Shown: positions 1 through 12,998, counted from the stretch's first letter. The stretch is 64,000 bases of DNA from Trichoplax adhaerens (GCF_000150275.1 NW_002060956.1:1511207-1575206), one strand, 5' to 3'. The notes: generated from the sequence alone by a model not told the origin. Numbers and translations are program-made.

Positions 1-14
1 CTTAATTCAATCAG

Positions 15-1963
15 CAATAAGGGGACATATGAATCGCAAGCAGTTTCTGGATGATCCTAATGCTTATATTAGGAAATCAGTTCCATCCGATGATGAGGTT
101 ACAACCTATAGTACCAAGTCAAAATTTAAACTAGGAAGATCGTCTAGCACAAGCAGTCAGGATGGAGGTTCATTTCGAAAGCAGTCCCTTTTTAGGTATC
201 TTATAAAATTAGAAGTATATTTCATAGTATTACCTGCGCGCTCTAAAATCAATGATATCTCTATATCGTACAAAAGAGTGCTAATACCAAAGCGAAAATC
301 AATAAATCAATGTTATCAGTATATTAAAATGCGCTCGCTTTCTGCTTGTTGGTAATTTTTATCATAGATCATCCCGTTATCAGCTTCGAGTAACATTAAG
401 ATAACCGTGTCAGTTTAATTTTAATGTAAATCATGGCATAAGTAGCATTCTTTCACTGAAATACGATGGAAAGTGAACAAGAGGATAGCTTTAAATAACG
501 TTTAATTTCTGTGATTAATATATATTCAGTCATAATTATTGTCTCATAGATAATGTCAGTTAAAGTTAATTATATTATATAATTACTTGAGCTTTCAATA
601 ATGTTACGATTATCTGTAGTGGAGTTATTTATCAGATTTTTTAATAAATCTATGATATAATTTGGATAATCGTGTAGTAGCTCAAGAGATCAGCAAGAAC
701 GATACAAACGCTCCGCAAAGCAAGACATAGATTCTGATGAAAATGCTGGCAGTGCATGGAGAAGTCGATCAAGTATTTACTTATTCATATTGACAGTTTT
801 AAAAATAGACAGTAGCGGATAAGCTTTATTTTCAAATTAAGTCATTTAGTCTCTAGATGCTGATCGCATCACGTCCATAATACTGGGATGAGAAACTGTC
901 GTTTAGTAACTCTAAATCTAATTTATAAATAAAATTTATATTTCAAATGTAAATCTAACATAAACCAAACATATCTTGTATACTAGTGGATCATGACAAC
1001 AGAAAAACATCAAGGTACGCAAATGATAAGTCTGACGATGAGGATGATAATGATTACAGCTATCGCTCTCGTTCAAGTGCAACTTCGAGAGGTAAGAAAA
1101 TATCTACAAAGTATTAGCTTACAATAAAGCGGAGAACAAGAATAGTTTATTTGACAGACATCAGTAACTATTTTCGAACAAAAATAAATAAATGAATGTT
1201 TATTAAGCAGCTTTATGACGAGAATAAAGCACTCATTAAATTTCGATAAACATAGAAAAACTCTATGAATATTTATTGATCAATCACATGAGTATCTGTT
1301 ATTTCCACGTTTACTCAGGTAAAAGAAATTCCAGAGTAGATCAAAATTCCGAAGATTCTGAATCTTCAGATGATGCTGTACAAACTTCGAAAGGAAGAAA
1401 TACTTCTTGTTAGTATAGTTAATTTTAGGCTTACATAATGTTATATTTAATTTTCGAAAAAATCCCTCACTAGATGAATTAGAACTGAATGAATCAAAAC
1501 AGCCGCATATAAATTTTATGACATAAATACGAACTAAGATATTGATAAATATAATCTATCATTTCATTATTATTTAGCATCTTACAAAGATCAGAAAAAG
1601 CCTAAAGCCACATGGGGCTCAAGCCGACTATCTTCAGATGATGATGATAGACATGTAAGAATTTTAGATTCGTCGCATTAAAAATATAACTAGTATTGCT
1701 CTGCGAACGTAATATCACAACTTTTTTTTACAGTATTAGTATTGAGATACTAATAGCACTGGTATTATTCCATTATCAATTAGCATTCTAGCAAGCAAGG
1801 GAAAAAGGGAAAGAAAGGAGCAATGAAACATAGTTTGAGTGGACGCTATGATGTTAGTGCATGGGCTGTCGATGGTGATGACCTCTATGGTAATAATAAT
1901 AATAATCGATATGGACATTCGAAAAGAAACGACAGATTGTCGAAAGGGGATGAATTATGGTAG
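15..1963 (+). CDS. C-terminal part of a Ser/Asp/Arg-rich low-complexity protein (5' end outside window)
   Basis: Six exons join in one frame: 15-195, 681-772, 987-1091, 1319-1408, 1578-1654, 1784-1963 (stop TAG 1961-1963). All five introns are GT-AG and every phase matches, which is strong evidence for a real gene. The first visible exon follows an AG at 13-14 and stays open upstream of the ATG at 29, so it is probably internal. About 240 residues are visible. They are hydrophilic: serine runs, Asp/Glu clusters (DDEDDND, SSDDDD), Arg-Ser pairs, a lysine-rich KQGKKGKKG stretch, then a five-Asn run and a C-terminus GDELW. There is no membrane segment, signal peptide or recognised domain. It looks like a disordered, phosphorylatable tail. 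I do not recognise the family. The first three introns are 485, 214 and 227 bp, the last two 169 and 129 bp. Confidence 0.8.
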
Positions 1964-4900
1964 CATTGTCCAAAAGGAACTTGAATTGATTTTATGGTAC
2001 ACCTGATGAGGAACTTGCATTTTTTAAGCTTATTATAGTACAGGGTAAATTTATCAGATTAATCTGTATGCATTTTACCATCTTCTATTAGCTATGATAT
2101 ATCGTTCTTTGAATTAGAAGGCAGTAATAGTGAATCAATCGCTTATATTCTATCCATGACGACTAATTTTGATAGTTTATTATGTAGGTAATATATAAAT
2201 GCATACATATAACGTTAAATCTCTATGCTTTTAATGTCTTCTATTTAAAGTATGAATAATTAAGTCACATGCTGTATCCTTGCCTTTATTTTCTAATACA
2301 ATTCTTCATCTGTTACTATGTACAAAGCAGAATAATAGTAAATCAATTTGTATATTTATTAATTTTGAATTGGATTGCCTTGAATACAATCTGAATAAAA
2401 CTTGATAATTAAGTTTCTTAAAATTAACCATAGCGTATTATATTGCTTGATACGAAAGATATAAGTGACTATATATATATATATATATATATATATCACT
2501 CCAATTAATTACTACACGACTATTATACGAGTTTCGCCTATAATGGTTCACTTAAAAGAGAGTTAAAACAGAATAACATAAGCTAATATGACTTACCTTT
2601 GTGCTATAAGCAGACTATTGGAAGGATACTAGATAAATTAATGTTACTATATTTAACGAGCACGTATTACTGCATAAATCAAATGAATAAAAAATTTAGC
2701 TTATCAAAACATTTTCTGTTTTGTGGGTGTATCAGTGGACGACTGATCTATGATGTAAAAAATTTTACCAAGAGAGGTTAAAGTATATTAAGAATACGAT
2801 ATATTATTTATTATTTATAAGTGGGTTCTTGTACAGTCTATAGTAACTAATTCAGGAACTGAATGATCGTAATATAAATAGTCTGGACTACAATTAATTT
2901 ATGCGTACAATCAAGTAAGAGTTAAAGAACTACAGTACTTGTTTAAACACTTATAACAAAATATTTATGCATTGGATGGCTGTAAGAGATTTTAAGGCTC
3001 ATCAATACAATTGTTTACGATCCGTACAAAATACAATATTTCGACATGTGCGATATTAAATCCTAAATAATGGATGAGGTTGTTGACGATAAATTATCCA
3101 TCCTTCCTTAAATTATTTAATTCATATTTATTCACAGTTTATTATCCTAAATTCATACCTACAATTCTCAAAACAGCGAATTAAAGGCTGTTAGAAAAGC
3201 CTTTGACCAAATAGGCATTTAGCATTACCTACTGCGATTTGAAGCGCCGTAAGTAGCTAAATTATAATTTAATGCTTTTAAGCGCCAATATAGAGTAGAA
3301 AATATACATAAAAATTTAAACTACCAATAACATTAGCAATTTTGGGGGATTTAGAATAAATAACCTGGACGTTAACAATGGTTACTAATTTAGCAATCTC
3401 TTTTATTAGCTTGTAATACGTATTCATAATGACCATCTCTTAAATTAATTATCATAACTATATTAATTCAGTTTTTGGTTTATTGGTTGCCTTGAATACG
3501 GATTCCCAATTGAATCCTACTGAATAAATTATTTTGTCCTGCAAGCGCTTGATAATTCAATTTAGCTACTAGATAATGTTTATTTTATATCCAATAGTAT
3601 TGCCATGAATAATAGCGAGCTAATTTGAAGATTTTATCAGTCTTTTAGAAAATCTATAATTAGGAATAAATTAGTTTTTACCGCAATTTTTATCGGTGAA
3701 AATTATAGAATTGTTTTGGAAACCATTTTCAGTCACTTATTTAATATTAATTAACTTGGTACATGGAAGGTGTAAATCGTTTAATTAATTGTTATTATCA
3801 TTATAAATTCCAACAAATACAAAGGTGTTACTCCTATTAGTGTAATATACTGGACTAGGCTTTTGCTCAATAAATAAACACTGTCGATAAAGTTCATAAA
3901 TAGTATTTATTCTCCTAAGTTACGAAATTAATTAGGACAATAAATTTAGCCATATACAGGAATATAGCGCTTGAATTCAATTCGAAATATACATAATAGA
4001 ACACAGTAATAAATGTATCAAGTTATGTGTAGTGTAATGATGTTCTGGAACTGTTCTGTGTTAACAGAAAGTATCATACTACCATCAAAAAGTAGAGCGG
4101 CTGTATATACAACGACATTACTAGGGATAGTTTAGACCAAGATATACCAAATTGGTTTCTAAATTCAACTTTATGCCTTCTTAATATCAAATTTTATCTA
4201 TCCAGTCCAAGTGAGATTTTACTTTGCTTAATTTTTATCTTATTCAAATTGTATCAATGCTAAAATAATTTACTACATACTATTAAGTATAAATCTTAAA
4301 ATAAAGGTTACTCTTGCCGTAAGATTACCCTTTAAGTTTGTTGCATTTACTTAGACTAGTTAATTCTTGTGCAATTAGTAGTGACGGCACTATAAACGTT
4401 GGGATCAGCTTTCAATTTACAAAGATTTTTGCGAAAGCGTCTGCAGTAAAATAAGGTCGCTACTCGAATTGAATATATTTGCTGATTTCAGTAAGTAGAT
4501 ATGTTTACACCCATGTAAGTATTTGATTAGAAAAAATAATTTTTTGAAATAATTCATTTCGTCTTTATAAATTTTAATCAATACGATAAGTAAAAAAGTA
4601 TGTTGCTATGAGTCATTTCTAAATTATTAATTAGCAAAGCAAATGAGCAAAGGAGTCATTCATCCAAACTATGCAATCCTTCCTCCAAAATAGCTTCTTA
4701 GTTACATTATAATGATGAATACATGATGTATAAAAGAAATCAATATTGTACAAGAAGTCATAAGCGATAATTTCCGTTTATTCCTACTCACATACTAAAT
4801 TTGAACAGATTTAAACATAGTTAATACTATTAAAAGATGCCCAACAAAAATAAAAGGTAATACATTGATGTCATAAATTTTGATGGAATGACAGGCAATC

Positions 4901-5385
4901 ATTAAATTTTACAAATGACATTTCTCATAACTTAACAAAATGTGCCTACTCGGATTATTTTGATGCACTAGCAATTCTATTGAATACAAGAAAGCTTAAT
5001 TCTAACTTAATCCCTATTTTAGACAGTTTAGTTGATGTTGTTAAATGTCTAGCACTCCAATCAGCACGTTACATAAGTTCCTACAGATCAGTATATCAGA
5101 TTTAACAAATGTAGGCTATTCATAAAACGTTAATACTAAATTATTAGAAACGCATTGACGATACAAGTTAATCGGTGAATCAATTTGATTTGCGAAATTA
5201 AAAATTTTAGGAAATTTCAATTCAATGATAGTAAATTTCTGACTTGTACGCCACTAACCCTCATTTGATCTAATTGAAAATAACAAAAGTAGACGAAAAC
5301 ATATTATCCTATAAATATTATTATGTAATTTTCTAAAAGGTTTAAATTAGATAGAAAAATAAAACATAAATATCATATTAATAAT
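1964..5385. other. Intergenic, AT-rich
   Basis: No coding exon, RNA gene or transposon could be supported on either strand. It holds the short AT microsatellite listed separately. It lies between the 3' end of the Ser/Asp-rich gene and the 3' end of the first GPCR, so it is a spacer between convergent genes. Confidence 0.6.
2470..2496. repeat. (AT)n microsatellite
   Basis: An uninterrupted alternating AT run of about 27 bases. A shorter one lies at about 38355-38370. Simple sequence; no function inferred. Confidence 0.9.
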
Positions 5386-6495
5386 TTAAGCAATAATACT
5401 ATTTTGTGATTTCGAAATGGTTGTAGTTTCGGAATGCGATAAACCTTTACTATGGCAACAGCCAAGTTTTCTATAAAATCGACGAAATAATCGTGAGGAT
5501 AGTAAGGAATAAATGATAGGATTAAACGCTGCGTTGGCGAATACCAAAAAGAAACAAATTGGAATAATACCGTGATGAATTCGCATATTTGAATCTTGTA
5601 TTAATATTACAATAACAGTAAATGGAAGAAAAGCAATAAAACTAGTCATCGTAATGAGGACTACTAATAATAAAATGCGTTTCTCGCCTGATGAACCAGA
5701 TTCTACAGGTCTAACAGCCATTCGTGTTTTACGTATATGGTGTGCAATAGCTAGGTATAAAGCGATCATGATTAAATATGACAAGCACATGATAGCAATC
5801 GTTATAAATACCATAGATTTCAATAATATATCATGAAAACTACCAACGTAACATAAATTTACAAAAATATTATAACTGTCACTACCATCATAGTCGATAA
5901 AAAATCTTGATCTAATAGTAATTATGAGTGAAATGGATATACCAATGAGCCAACATAGAACAACGATTATTTTACTACGATTAAGATCGATTTTGTATCT
6001 ACTATTAATGAATACGAAAGTAATATAACGATCAATAGCAATAAATAATGTTATAATGTGCGACATGGTTATACTGACGGCTAATAACATTCTAGCGACA
6101 GAGCATGCTGGGCTGATTAACCATAAATTTGTTCGATTGGGCATACGATTATTGCCCATGCTATAGAGTTTAGGCTTATTAGTAGCATAATATGCGTCAC
6201 TTGCTACAACCAGTAATAAGTACAGTGAGCCACATAGATCGGCGACGGCTAAATTTTTAATTAAAAAAATGGAGACACGATTTAATTTAATGGTTGTTTT
6301 CTTAACAGTTCGAGGTTGATGAGTATTACTGGCAGGAGCTTGAGTGGTATATGGGCCAACTCTAACTGATATTTTTCTTAATTTTGCTCTTTGAAGTATG
6401 ACATATAAGTTGGATAGGATACCAATACATGATAGACACCAAGCGACGCTTTTAGCGGTAATATTATCCTCAAGTAAAGAGTAAGTCTCAACCAT
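5386..6495 (-). CDS. Class A (rhodopsin-like) G protein-coupled receptor, intronless
   Basis: One open frame of 369 residues with seven hydrophobic segments at roughly 16-35, 75-98, 128-152, 175-195, 226-250, 273-299 and 308-332. Class A marks are present: TM1 Asn in GILSN (29), NLAVAD in TM2 (81-86), the TM3 cysteine (131) with a partner in the second outer loop (215), DRY (155-157), a TM4 Trp (182), and NPIIY (325-329). A Cys pair (346-347) is a likely palmitoylation site. The TM6 toggle is altered: FIAFLP replaces the usual FxxCWxP, so Phe stands where Trp is usual. The extracellular N-terminus is very short (about 15 residues) with one N-glycosylation site (10-12). The loop between TM1 and TM2 is about 37 residues, against about 6 normally. 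The ligand cannot be told. It is paralogous to the GPCR at 17011-18117: both start with a LLEDN motif and share the long loop. Confidence 0.95.
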   Translation of the reverse strand: MVETYSLLEDNITAKSVAWCLSCIGILSNLYVILQRAKLRKISVRVGPYTTQAPASNTHQPRTVKKTTIKLNRVSIFLIKNLAVADLCGSLYLLLVVASDAYYATNKPKLYSMGNNRMPNRTNLWLISPACSVARMLLAVSITMSHIITLFIAIDRYITFVFINSRYKIDLNRSKIIVVLCWLIGISISLIITIRSRFFIDYDGSDSYNIFVNLCYVGSFHDILLKSMVFITIAIMCLSYLIMIALYLAIAHHIRKTRMAVRPVESGSSGEKRILLLVVLITMTSFIAFLPFTVIVILIQDSNMRIHHGIIPICFFLVFANAAFNPIIYSLLSSRLFRRFYRKLGCCHSKGLSHSETTTISKSQNSIIA

Positions 6496-9400
6496 GACGA
6501 AAGTAACTTGTTACCTTCAACTTGAAGAACTTTAATGGTCGTCGAATAATTTTATAGGTAAACAAAATTGAACATTAGCCTCGATAGAATAAGTAGCCAG
6601 AAAGCTTGATAGAGTACAGATCGTTCGACTGCCACAATGTTGGTTAATGCATTAGCTTAAATAGTATAGGATTAATATATCCAAAATGGTTTCTTTTGGA
6701 GCTAATATCAGTTGATTGCGACTACTACACAATACTTCAGACTACTACTATCTAGGGTATCAAAAATTTTATTTAAGCAAAATGAAGTGGATATGATCAA
6801 GAAATCACATTATAATGTGGCCAAGCTGAATCAAAATAAAAATGCATATAACACCAAGATGTGTCTTATGTAGTGATACTACGGTTTCCTTTTTTTCACC
6901 TTTAACTTGTAATCGTTGATGTTCTCCTCGTTGTAAATAATTAGTAAACATTAAAGTTACAGCTACTGCTTTTTAAATAACTATCAAAATTGAATCAATA
7001 ACGATGTTTCAAGTATGATGTGTAGTATTTACTTTACATTCATAAAATTGATGATAGCTTGATTGATACCAACTCAACTAAATAGAAATGTTGAGATAAT
7101 AAAAAATCGACTATAAATTATTGGCTAGGGATGAATTATATCTTCATCAACTGGCAATCATTGGACAATAGCTGAAATTTTGGATATCAGTTGTTGTTGT
7201 TATCAATTTTAAATCAGACAAAGCCATTGTCTCGTTATAAAATCCCGAATACACTGATATAATCAGCCGATAGTATAGTAGTAGTAATAGCCAATGTATT
7301 ATTATCGTAATTTGCTGTTAGCTTAATAGCAGATTTGACCATCAAATTTCATGAAAGAGGACGTTTTATGATGATATTAAAGGTATATGCAGGTGATATT
7401 TTAATTGAATATGAATAATGATTGTGATAGATACAGTATTGAGTAAAAAATTGTAATTGTCGAATGGGCTAATCAAGTTATGTAATCAACTGAGTGGTAT
7501 AAAATTACTCTACCAGAAATGTTTCTATCTAAACATTGCCTAGATACCGTAGCAACGTATCACGTAGACGATAGTTGAGTAAATCGTTGTTTAATCTTCA
7601 CTATAATTATATACTATGAAGAAGCGAACTGAGTTTGTACATCACACCAAGATTGAATTAAGAAAATTATCAATTATAGATTGATTTGATAATGCAAGAT
7701 AAATATCGCTGAATAAATGTCATTAATTAAAACCGTTATTCTAGACGGATTTATCAGTAGAAGAAGATGGAATACTAATACTAGCTTTTAATTCTTTTAG
7801 CCATTTAATCGAATACGTAACAAAATGAAATAGAAGACACTGATCGGTCTCCGTGATAAAGAGGAAAACTTGCCGCAGTTATCAAACCTTGGCAAGGAAT
7901 TGATAATTAAGACAGCCGATAAGCAGATATTATCATTTTATTTATATTTATTCTTTTCCATCAAAGTTATTGTACCGCGACGATCTAGCTTTGACCATTT
8001 ATTGCTCCTTTGACTACGTTTTCTAAGTGGTGTACACTATTGTCTACTAAAGTAATAACAAGTACAGGTCTTCTTGGAGTAAATATAATTTTACAAAGCT
8101 TATTTTTGTTTTCATGTGTTGTATCTTCCTACTTTAGTGATGTATGAAGCGGTAACAATATATCCAATTTATCATTATTTATTTTAATGTATCATAATAG
8201 CTTTCAGTCTCTGGTTTAGTTTAAAAATTGAATAATTGTAACCGGAGGAAAAGTTGTTGTCAAATTTTTGACTAAGATAAAAGAATCGTCATGACCTTAC
8301 ATATTATATTGGATAAACTTTCTCGTAATTCTATTGAAGAATGATATTGTTTTAATATATCTGTCTTGCATCCTTCAGATTATTGTCAAGTTTTAATGGC
8401 ATAATTTGTCCATGCGCTATTTTTCGATTTTCGTTATAAAAATGATCGAAATATTAAGCAATTATAACATCGATGAATTCAACTGTAGATTGCGAAAGGA
8501 AGTATCGGAAAGTGATCTTATATTGATTACAGTTGGATTCAATTTTTGAATGCCGTAGGCTTAATGATTACGTAAGATTTTAAAAATTGGACTTACGTTT
8601 GTCAATTTTATCTGCTATTAACTTAAAATCTCTAGAATGAATATCTGTGAGTGTTACAGTAAAATTGATTATGAGAGAAACAACAATGGCGGTCCAGTAC
8701 TGTAAAACCAATCATGTCGAATCATTTAGTTTGACCGACCATCAATCATAGCTAAAACAATTTTAACGTCATTTTAAGCCTTAAGCTGCGGTAACTCAAT
8801 AGATACGTAAGTCAATAACAACAGAATGAATTACATTGTCATGACATTGCATACTCGTACATAATACTAAATAATGCATTTCAACATCACTTTCCTTGGA
8901 AAGGATTACACTGACTACCTAAAGATATGTATCATTATGCTGTACTTGCATGCATGGTCTTCTATCAAAAAGCCCCTTGTAGTCTACGGTAGTTTCTCAA
9001 TGATTATATACTCCATGTACAGATGCCGAAAAGTATTATTCTTTGAATCACGGTATTATGTACAACTAACAATAGTGCCATAATGACTATCATCGCTATG
9101 GAAAACATTTAACTCTCTGTAAATTCTAAAAGGATAACTCTACATATAGTAGTTTGACATAATAGATTGTATTAGTCAAAGAGCTTTTCAATACCGCTAA
9201 ATGGTATAAGTGATGAATTTTTTTAGACGAAAGCCTGTAGTTTATAGGTATTGGGCATTATTACTAAATTGTTTTTTTACATGGGTATTCAACTATTTTA
9301 TGAATCAACCCTTTGATTCAAATTTTTTAACGCTGTCCCATCCCAGTAGGAGGGCACTTTATTTTTTTGTATGCCGCACTTTATTGCTACTGTATACCAA

Positions 9401-10249
9401 GGATCAATATTCGTATAAATACTTACTCGCATATCCGTACCGTCTATGCTCTTATTCTGAATTCATTTGTTCAATAAAATGACTCAATGCATTCAGACTA
9501 CAAAATTTGCTATTATATATTATTATAATTACTTTCAATTTTATTTTTGTAATTTGATATTGATTAGTTCGTTATGATAATAATATTTAAATTGCAAGAT
9601 TACCACGATTAATTTTTACATACGTTTTACAATTATCATCCGTCAACGAATATTTTCTGTCTGAATAACATTGACCTTGTAAAATGGGAATACCAATACA
9701 TTAATAGCTATAGAAACATGCGTATAGTAAAATTAACTTGATTTTTATTTTTTTCTTCCGGTTAAATTAAAAATGTTAGTTGATAACGACATCATCGATC
9801 GTTAAGCCTATAATTTTCTACTTTAATATTTTTTGTGTTCACAATATCAATGAATAACATCGCATGATTAAAGTAGCCGTAAGCTATTATAATAAAATAT
9901 CTATACCGTTACAAGCACAAGATGTCGACGGTGGCAATACGTAGATGCGCTATAATATTGAATTTTGCCGTATACAAAAAAATATTTTAATACCCTTATA
10001 TGTCACAGTCATATCTCATTGCATACCGGCATTTGTATTAAATCAATAATGGCATTGTAGGAAATGATATTGCATAACATAAGTAAAGTATTCTGTAGTT
10101 ATTATTTAAGCTATCTACCCGAACTTATGAAGTATCCTGTAACAATTTGACAGTTATGTCATTGTACTATTAAATGCAGCATCTTGCAATAAGCTTCGTA
10201 AGTATTGGATAGGATAATGCGACAACTATATACAAGAATTAGATGTAGT
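6496..10249. other. Intergenic, AT-rich, upstream of the first GPCR
   Basis: Only short chance frames occur here (for example 8874-9083 and 9210-9482), with no splice context, domain or signal peptide. The GPCR promoter should lie near 6500-6900, but no clear TATA box could be assigned. Confidence 0.5.
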
Positions 10250-11545
10250 TTGATATACAATACCTTACCTTCTCGATACAGGCTATAATTACTTTTCTCA
10301 TTATTGAAATCTTGAAGTATGAACTTACAGTTGATAATAGCAGCAGCCAGTAGAGTATTTTGTCCGAAAAATAGATTCTTCAGATAAGTTTTCGATTAGT
10401 CTCGATGTTGGACCTCATAAGGCTATAACCCTTCATCGCAAGTTCTACTGGTAAAATAGAACTCTCGACAATTGATCGATGTCTTAAATTGATAACTTAG
10501 ACGACGATCCATCGATACGATAAATGCCATCGATTCTCAGGTAAGTAAAGTTAATATAACGCAAATACAGGATCTTAACGGAAACTCTCTGTTTAAGCCC
10601 CTTTAGGCAAACAACAAGAAGTGAATTCAATCTACAGGACAGGATACACTGTCGATAAGGCAAGTTCAATGATGCCAATATCCAAGAGTCTTGTTTATTC
10701 AGGACCGTTTATGGAATAATATACCTTTGTTAGTAACTATATCTGTACAATAGCAAGATGATATGCTTTAGCATAAGAACCGATGTTATCAACCTCTCTT
10801 GCGCTTATAGGTCTCATCAACAAACATTACCATGGTCCTATCAAGAAATGATCTACCATATTATTCAATCTCAACAATGGTGAAGAGCGTAAAAAGAATA
10901 AAGTAGTCTCTATCATCGCCATCTATCACGTACAAATGATAAATTGTATGATCCTGTGCGCCGCGAAATATAAAAGAGGATCGTGTTTTAGATCTGTTAA
11001 AAGAAAGCGATTATTGTATTTTCGGTAAAGTTTTCGCTTATTACAGATATTCAATGACATGACGGAACGTAGTTAGAAAATAGAATTCGTTTTTTTTCAA
11101 GTTATTCACGCACACACGTGTATCTCATGACATTGTAGTGGACGCGATGTGGGCCCGTATTTTCAGAATACGGAGAATTGGTGAGTCAAAATGGATGAAC
11201 TTGCAATATAAATGAAAGATGACAGATGAGTCATCTCATGTGATTGATCAGGCCTGGAAAGTGTAACAAAACCTGTTCTACTAACTGTAATCAGAGTATA
11301 GATCATTCAGATCAAGAATCTGAGATTTTGAGCTTTCCTTTGCTTTAGTCTACTTTATTTGGAAGGCCAAGCCAAACGCGATATCATACTGTACACATGT
11401 TATCGAGACATAAGAACTGTGACAACAAATCAGCTCTAGTACGAACATAACTTTAATACCATATCCTAATGCACGTGAACATTTGTAGCATGCGATCTTA
11501 ATCTACAGTGGTACAGTAGATAAGGTTTAGATAAGCCGTAAATAG
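10250..11545. other. Compositionally distinct block with no assignable gene
   Basis: By eye this stretch has fewer A/T homopolymers and more G+C than its flanks. It includes the perfect 7-bp-arm hairpin CCGTATT-TTCAG-AATACGG at 11155-11173. No gene model could be built. It leads without a break into the stop-free frame and duplicated unit that follow, so it may belong to the same inserted or decayed element. Confidence 0.35.
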
Positions 11546-11821
11546 TATTGTGCGATATCTAGGATTCCTCACGTTCTATGGCGAGTACACTACAAGGTAA
11601 CAAGCAGTAGTTTACAGGACAGGCAATGTTGCGACACAAGTAATTTTTTAATAGCAGATTTCATTACTGATTCTCTACCGATTGAGATACTGCGTAATAG
11701 TACAACAAGCTCTGACAGACAAGGAAAACTTCTTACAACAGCAGATCTTAGAAAAAGAAGGAGTAAGAATAACAATAACAGAAAAGCAATAGCTGCTTCA
11801 ATACGTTATCTAACTTGTTGA
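11546..11821 (+). pseudogene. Stop-free 91-codon frame without ATG; possible exon or decayed coding piece
   Basis: Between a TAG at 11543 and a TGA at 11819-11821 the plus strand is open for 91 codons but has no initiator Met. The translation looks protein-like. The final third is polar and basic: GKLLTTADLRKRRSKNNNN, then an Ala/Ile-rich end. It is in the same frame as the acidic ORF relic of the first duplicated unit at 11894, with two in-frame stops between. It could be an exon of an unrecognised gene or a transposon relic. No family is recognised. Confidence 0.3.
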
Positions 11822-11836
11822 CAACAACAGTTTATC

Positions 11837-12232
11837 TAATAGCTTGACTACATATGGCAACGAAAAATAAATAAACTTGATTTCAAGTTAAAGATGACTG
11901 AGTTCAAAGAAAGAGAGATGGAATTATCGATGCAGGATGATAGTGAAGAGGATTCAAATGAAACAAGACAAGGACTCCTACGCAGAGAATTTCAGCTTGC
12001 ACAGAATAAATAAAGAGCTGATACGTAATCATAAAATGACTCATTCGTCTTGATTGGATTGATGACAGGGAATCGCTACAGTATAATTATGGGATGCAAG
12101 GGTAGCTGACATGGGGCCATAAAATGATTCATTCCCAAGAATGATGAGCTAAGTGCCGTCAATAGGAAAGAGTCACTTTGGATGGTGATTTACTTAGCTA
12201 CTTATTCATCGTCTGTCCACACTAAATTGGCT
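11837..12232 (+). repeat. Tandem duplication, copy 1 (about 396 bp) carrying a broken small acidic ORF
   Basis: Copy 1 of a direct tandem repeat whose second copy follows at 12235 (offset 394-398 bases). The copies are near-identical, with scattered substitutions and a few small indels. The copy 1 version of the small ORF is broken. It carries about four extra bases shortly after the ATG equivalent, and a TAT-to-TAA change at 12011-12013 ends the frame early. A residual frame remains from the internal ATG at 11894 to 12013. Confidence 0.9.
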
Positions 12233-12234
12233 AC

Positions 12235-12626
12235 TAATAGCTTGACTACACATGGCAACGAAAAATAAACTAGCTTTCAAATTAAATATGCCTGAGTTCA
12301 AAGAAGGAGAGATGGAATTATCGATGCAGGATGATAGTGAAGAGGACTCAAATGAAACAAGACAAGGACTCCTACGCAGAGAATTTCAGCTTGCTCAGAA
12401 TAAATATAGAGCTGATACGTAATCATAAAATGACTCATTCGTCTTGATTGGATTGATGACAGGGAATCGCTACAGCATAATTATGGGATGCAAGGGTAGC
12501 TGACATGGGGCCATAAAATGATTCATTCCCAAGAATGATGAGCTAAGTGCCGTCAATAGGAAAGATTCACTTTGGATGGTGATTTACTTAGCTACTTATT
12601 CATCCTCTATCCACACTAAATTGGCT
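12235..12626 (+). repeat. Tandem duplication, copy 2 (about 392 bp)
   Basis: Second copy of the unit at 11837-12232, starting at the same TAATAGCTTGACTACA motif and ending at the same ACTAAATTGGCT motif. It keeps an intact 56-codon ORF (separate entry). The non-coding half holds the recurring motifs ATAAAATGACTCATTCG and CATAAAATGATTCATTCCC, which are also in copy 1. Confidence 0.9.
12252..12422 (+). CDS. Small acidic ORF (56 aa) inside duplicated unit, unknown
   Basis: ATG at 12252 in a fair context (ACACATGG), stop TAA at 12420-12422, 56 residues. It has a basic N-terminus (MATKNK), an acidic centre (QDDSEEDSNE) and a helical Arg/Gln-rich end (RQGLLRREFQLAQNKYRADT). No signal peptide or membrane segment. 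Compared with copy 1, several differences are synonymous (GAT/GAC in the acidic run, GCA/GCT before the end) and a few change residues. The frame could instead end at a splice donor, because the last codons read ATAC followed by GTAATC. It may be a small gene, one exon of a larger gene, or a transposon fragment. Expression is unproven. Confidence 0.35.
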   Translation: MATKNKLAFKLNMPEFKEGEMELSMQDDSEEDSNETRQGLLRREFQLAQNKYRADT

Positions 12627-12998
12627 CCTCTGTCATCATGGATGAATACAGTGCGTTTTGTCGACAGTAAGTCACTGACATATCACTGGAAAATGATTCG
12701 TTCTCAATAGGCTCTACCTCCTTCATTGAAAATGAACGACTTCAGAAAGACAGGTTAACTATTCTAGCATCTCCTATCTAACCTTGACCCTCATGTTATC
12801 CTTGATCAATAGTATGCATTTCGTCTAGTATCTGCCTAGTTCAAGCTGGGCGCAACTGTACTACTGTACGTACGTATGCGTCAATGAGGTCAAGAATCAT
12901 TTCAACGGTAACATGTCCACTCTTCATTCGTCCCAAATCGATTGTCATTGGACTCTTCTGTCATCATGAATCATCTCAACATAGATAGGGTGGGCATG
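12627..12998. other. Spacer between duplication and satellite
   Basis: No gene seen. It contains another variant of the recurring motif (GAAAATGATTCGTTCTC near 12690), linking the duplicated units to the satellite that follows. Confidence 0.5.

Noticed and set aside
1736..1918. 60-codon minus-strand frame
   Set aside because: Antisense to the last exon and last intron of the Ser/Asp-rich gene; the isoleucine run is the complement of its Asn codons.
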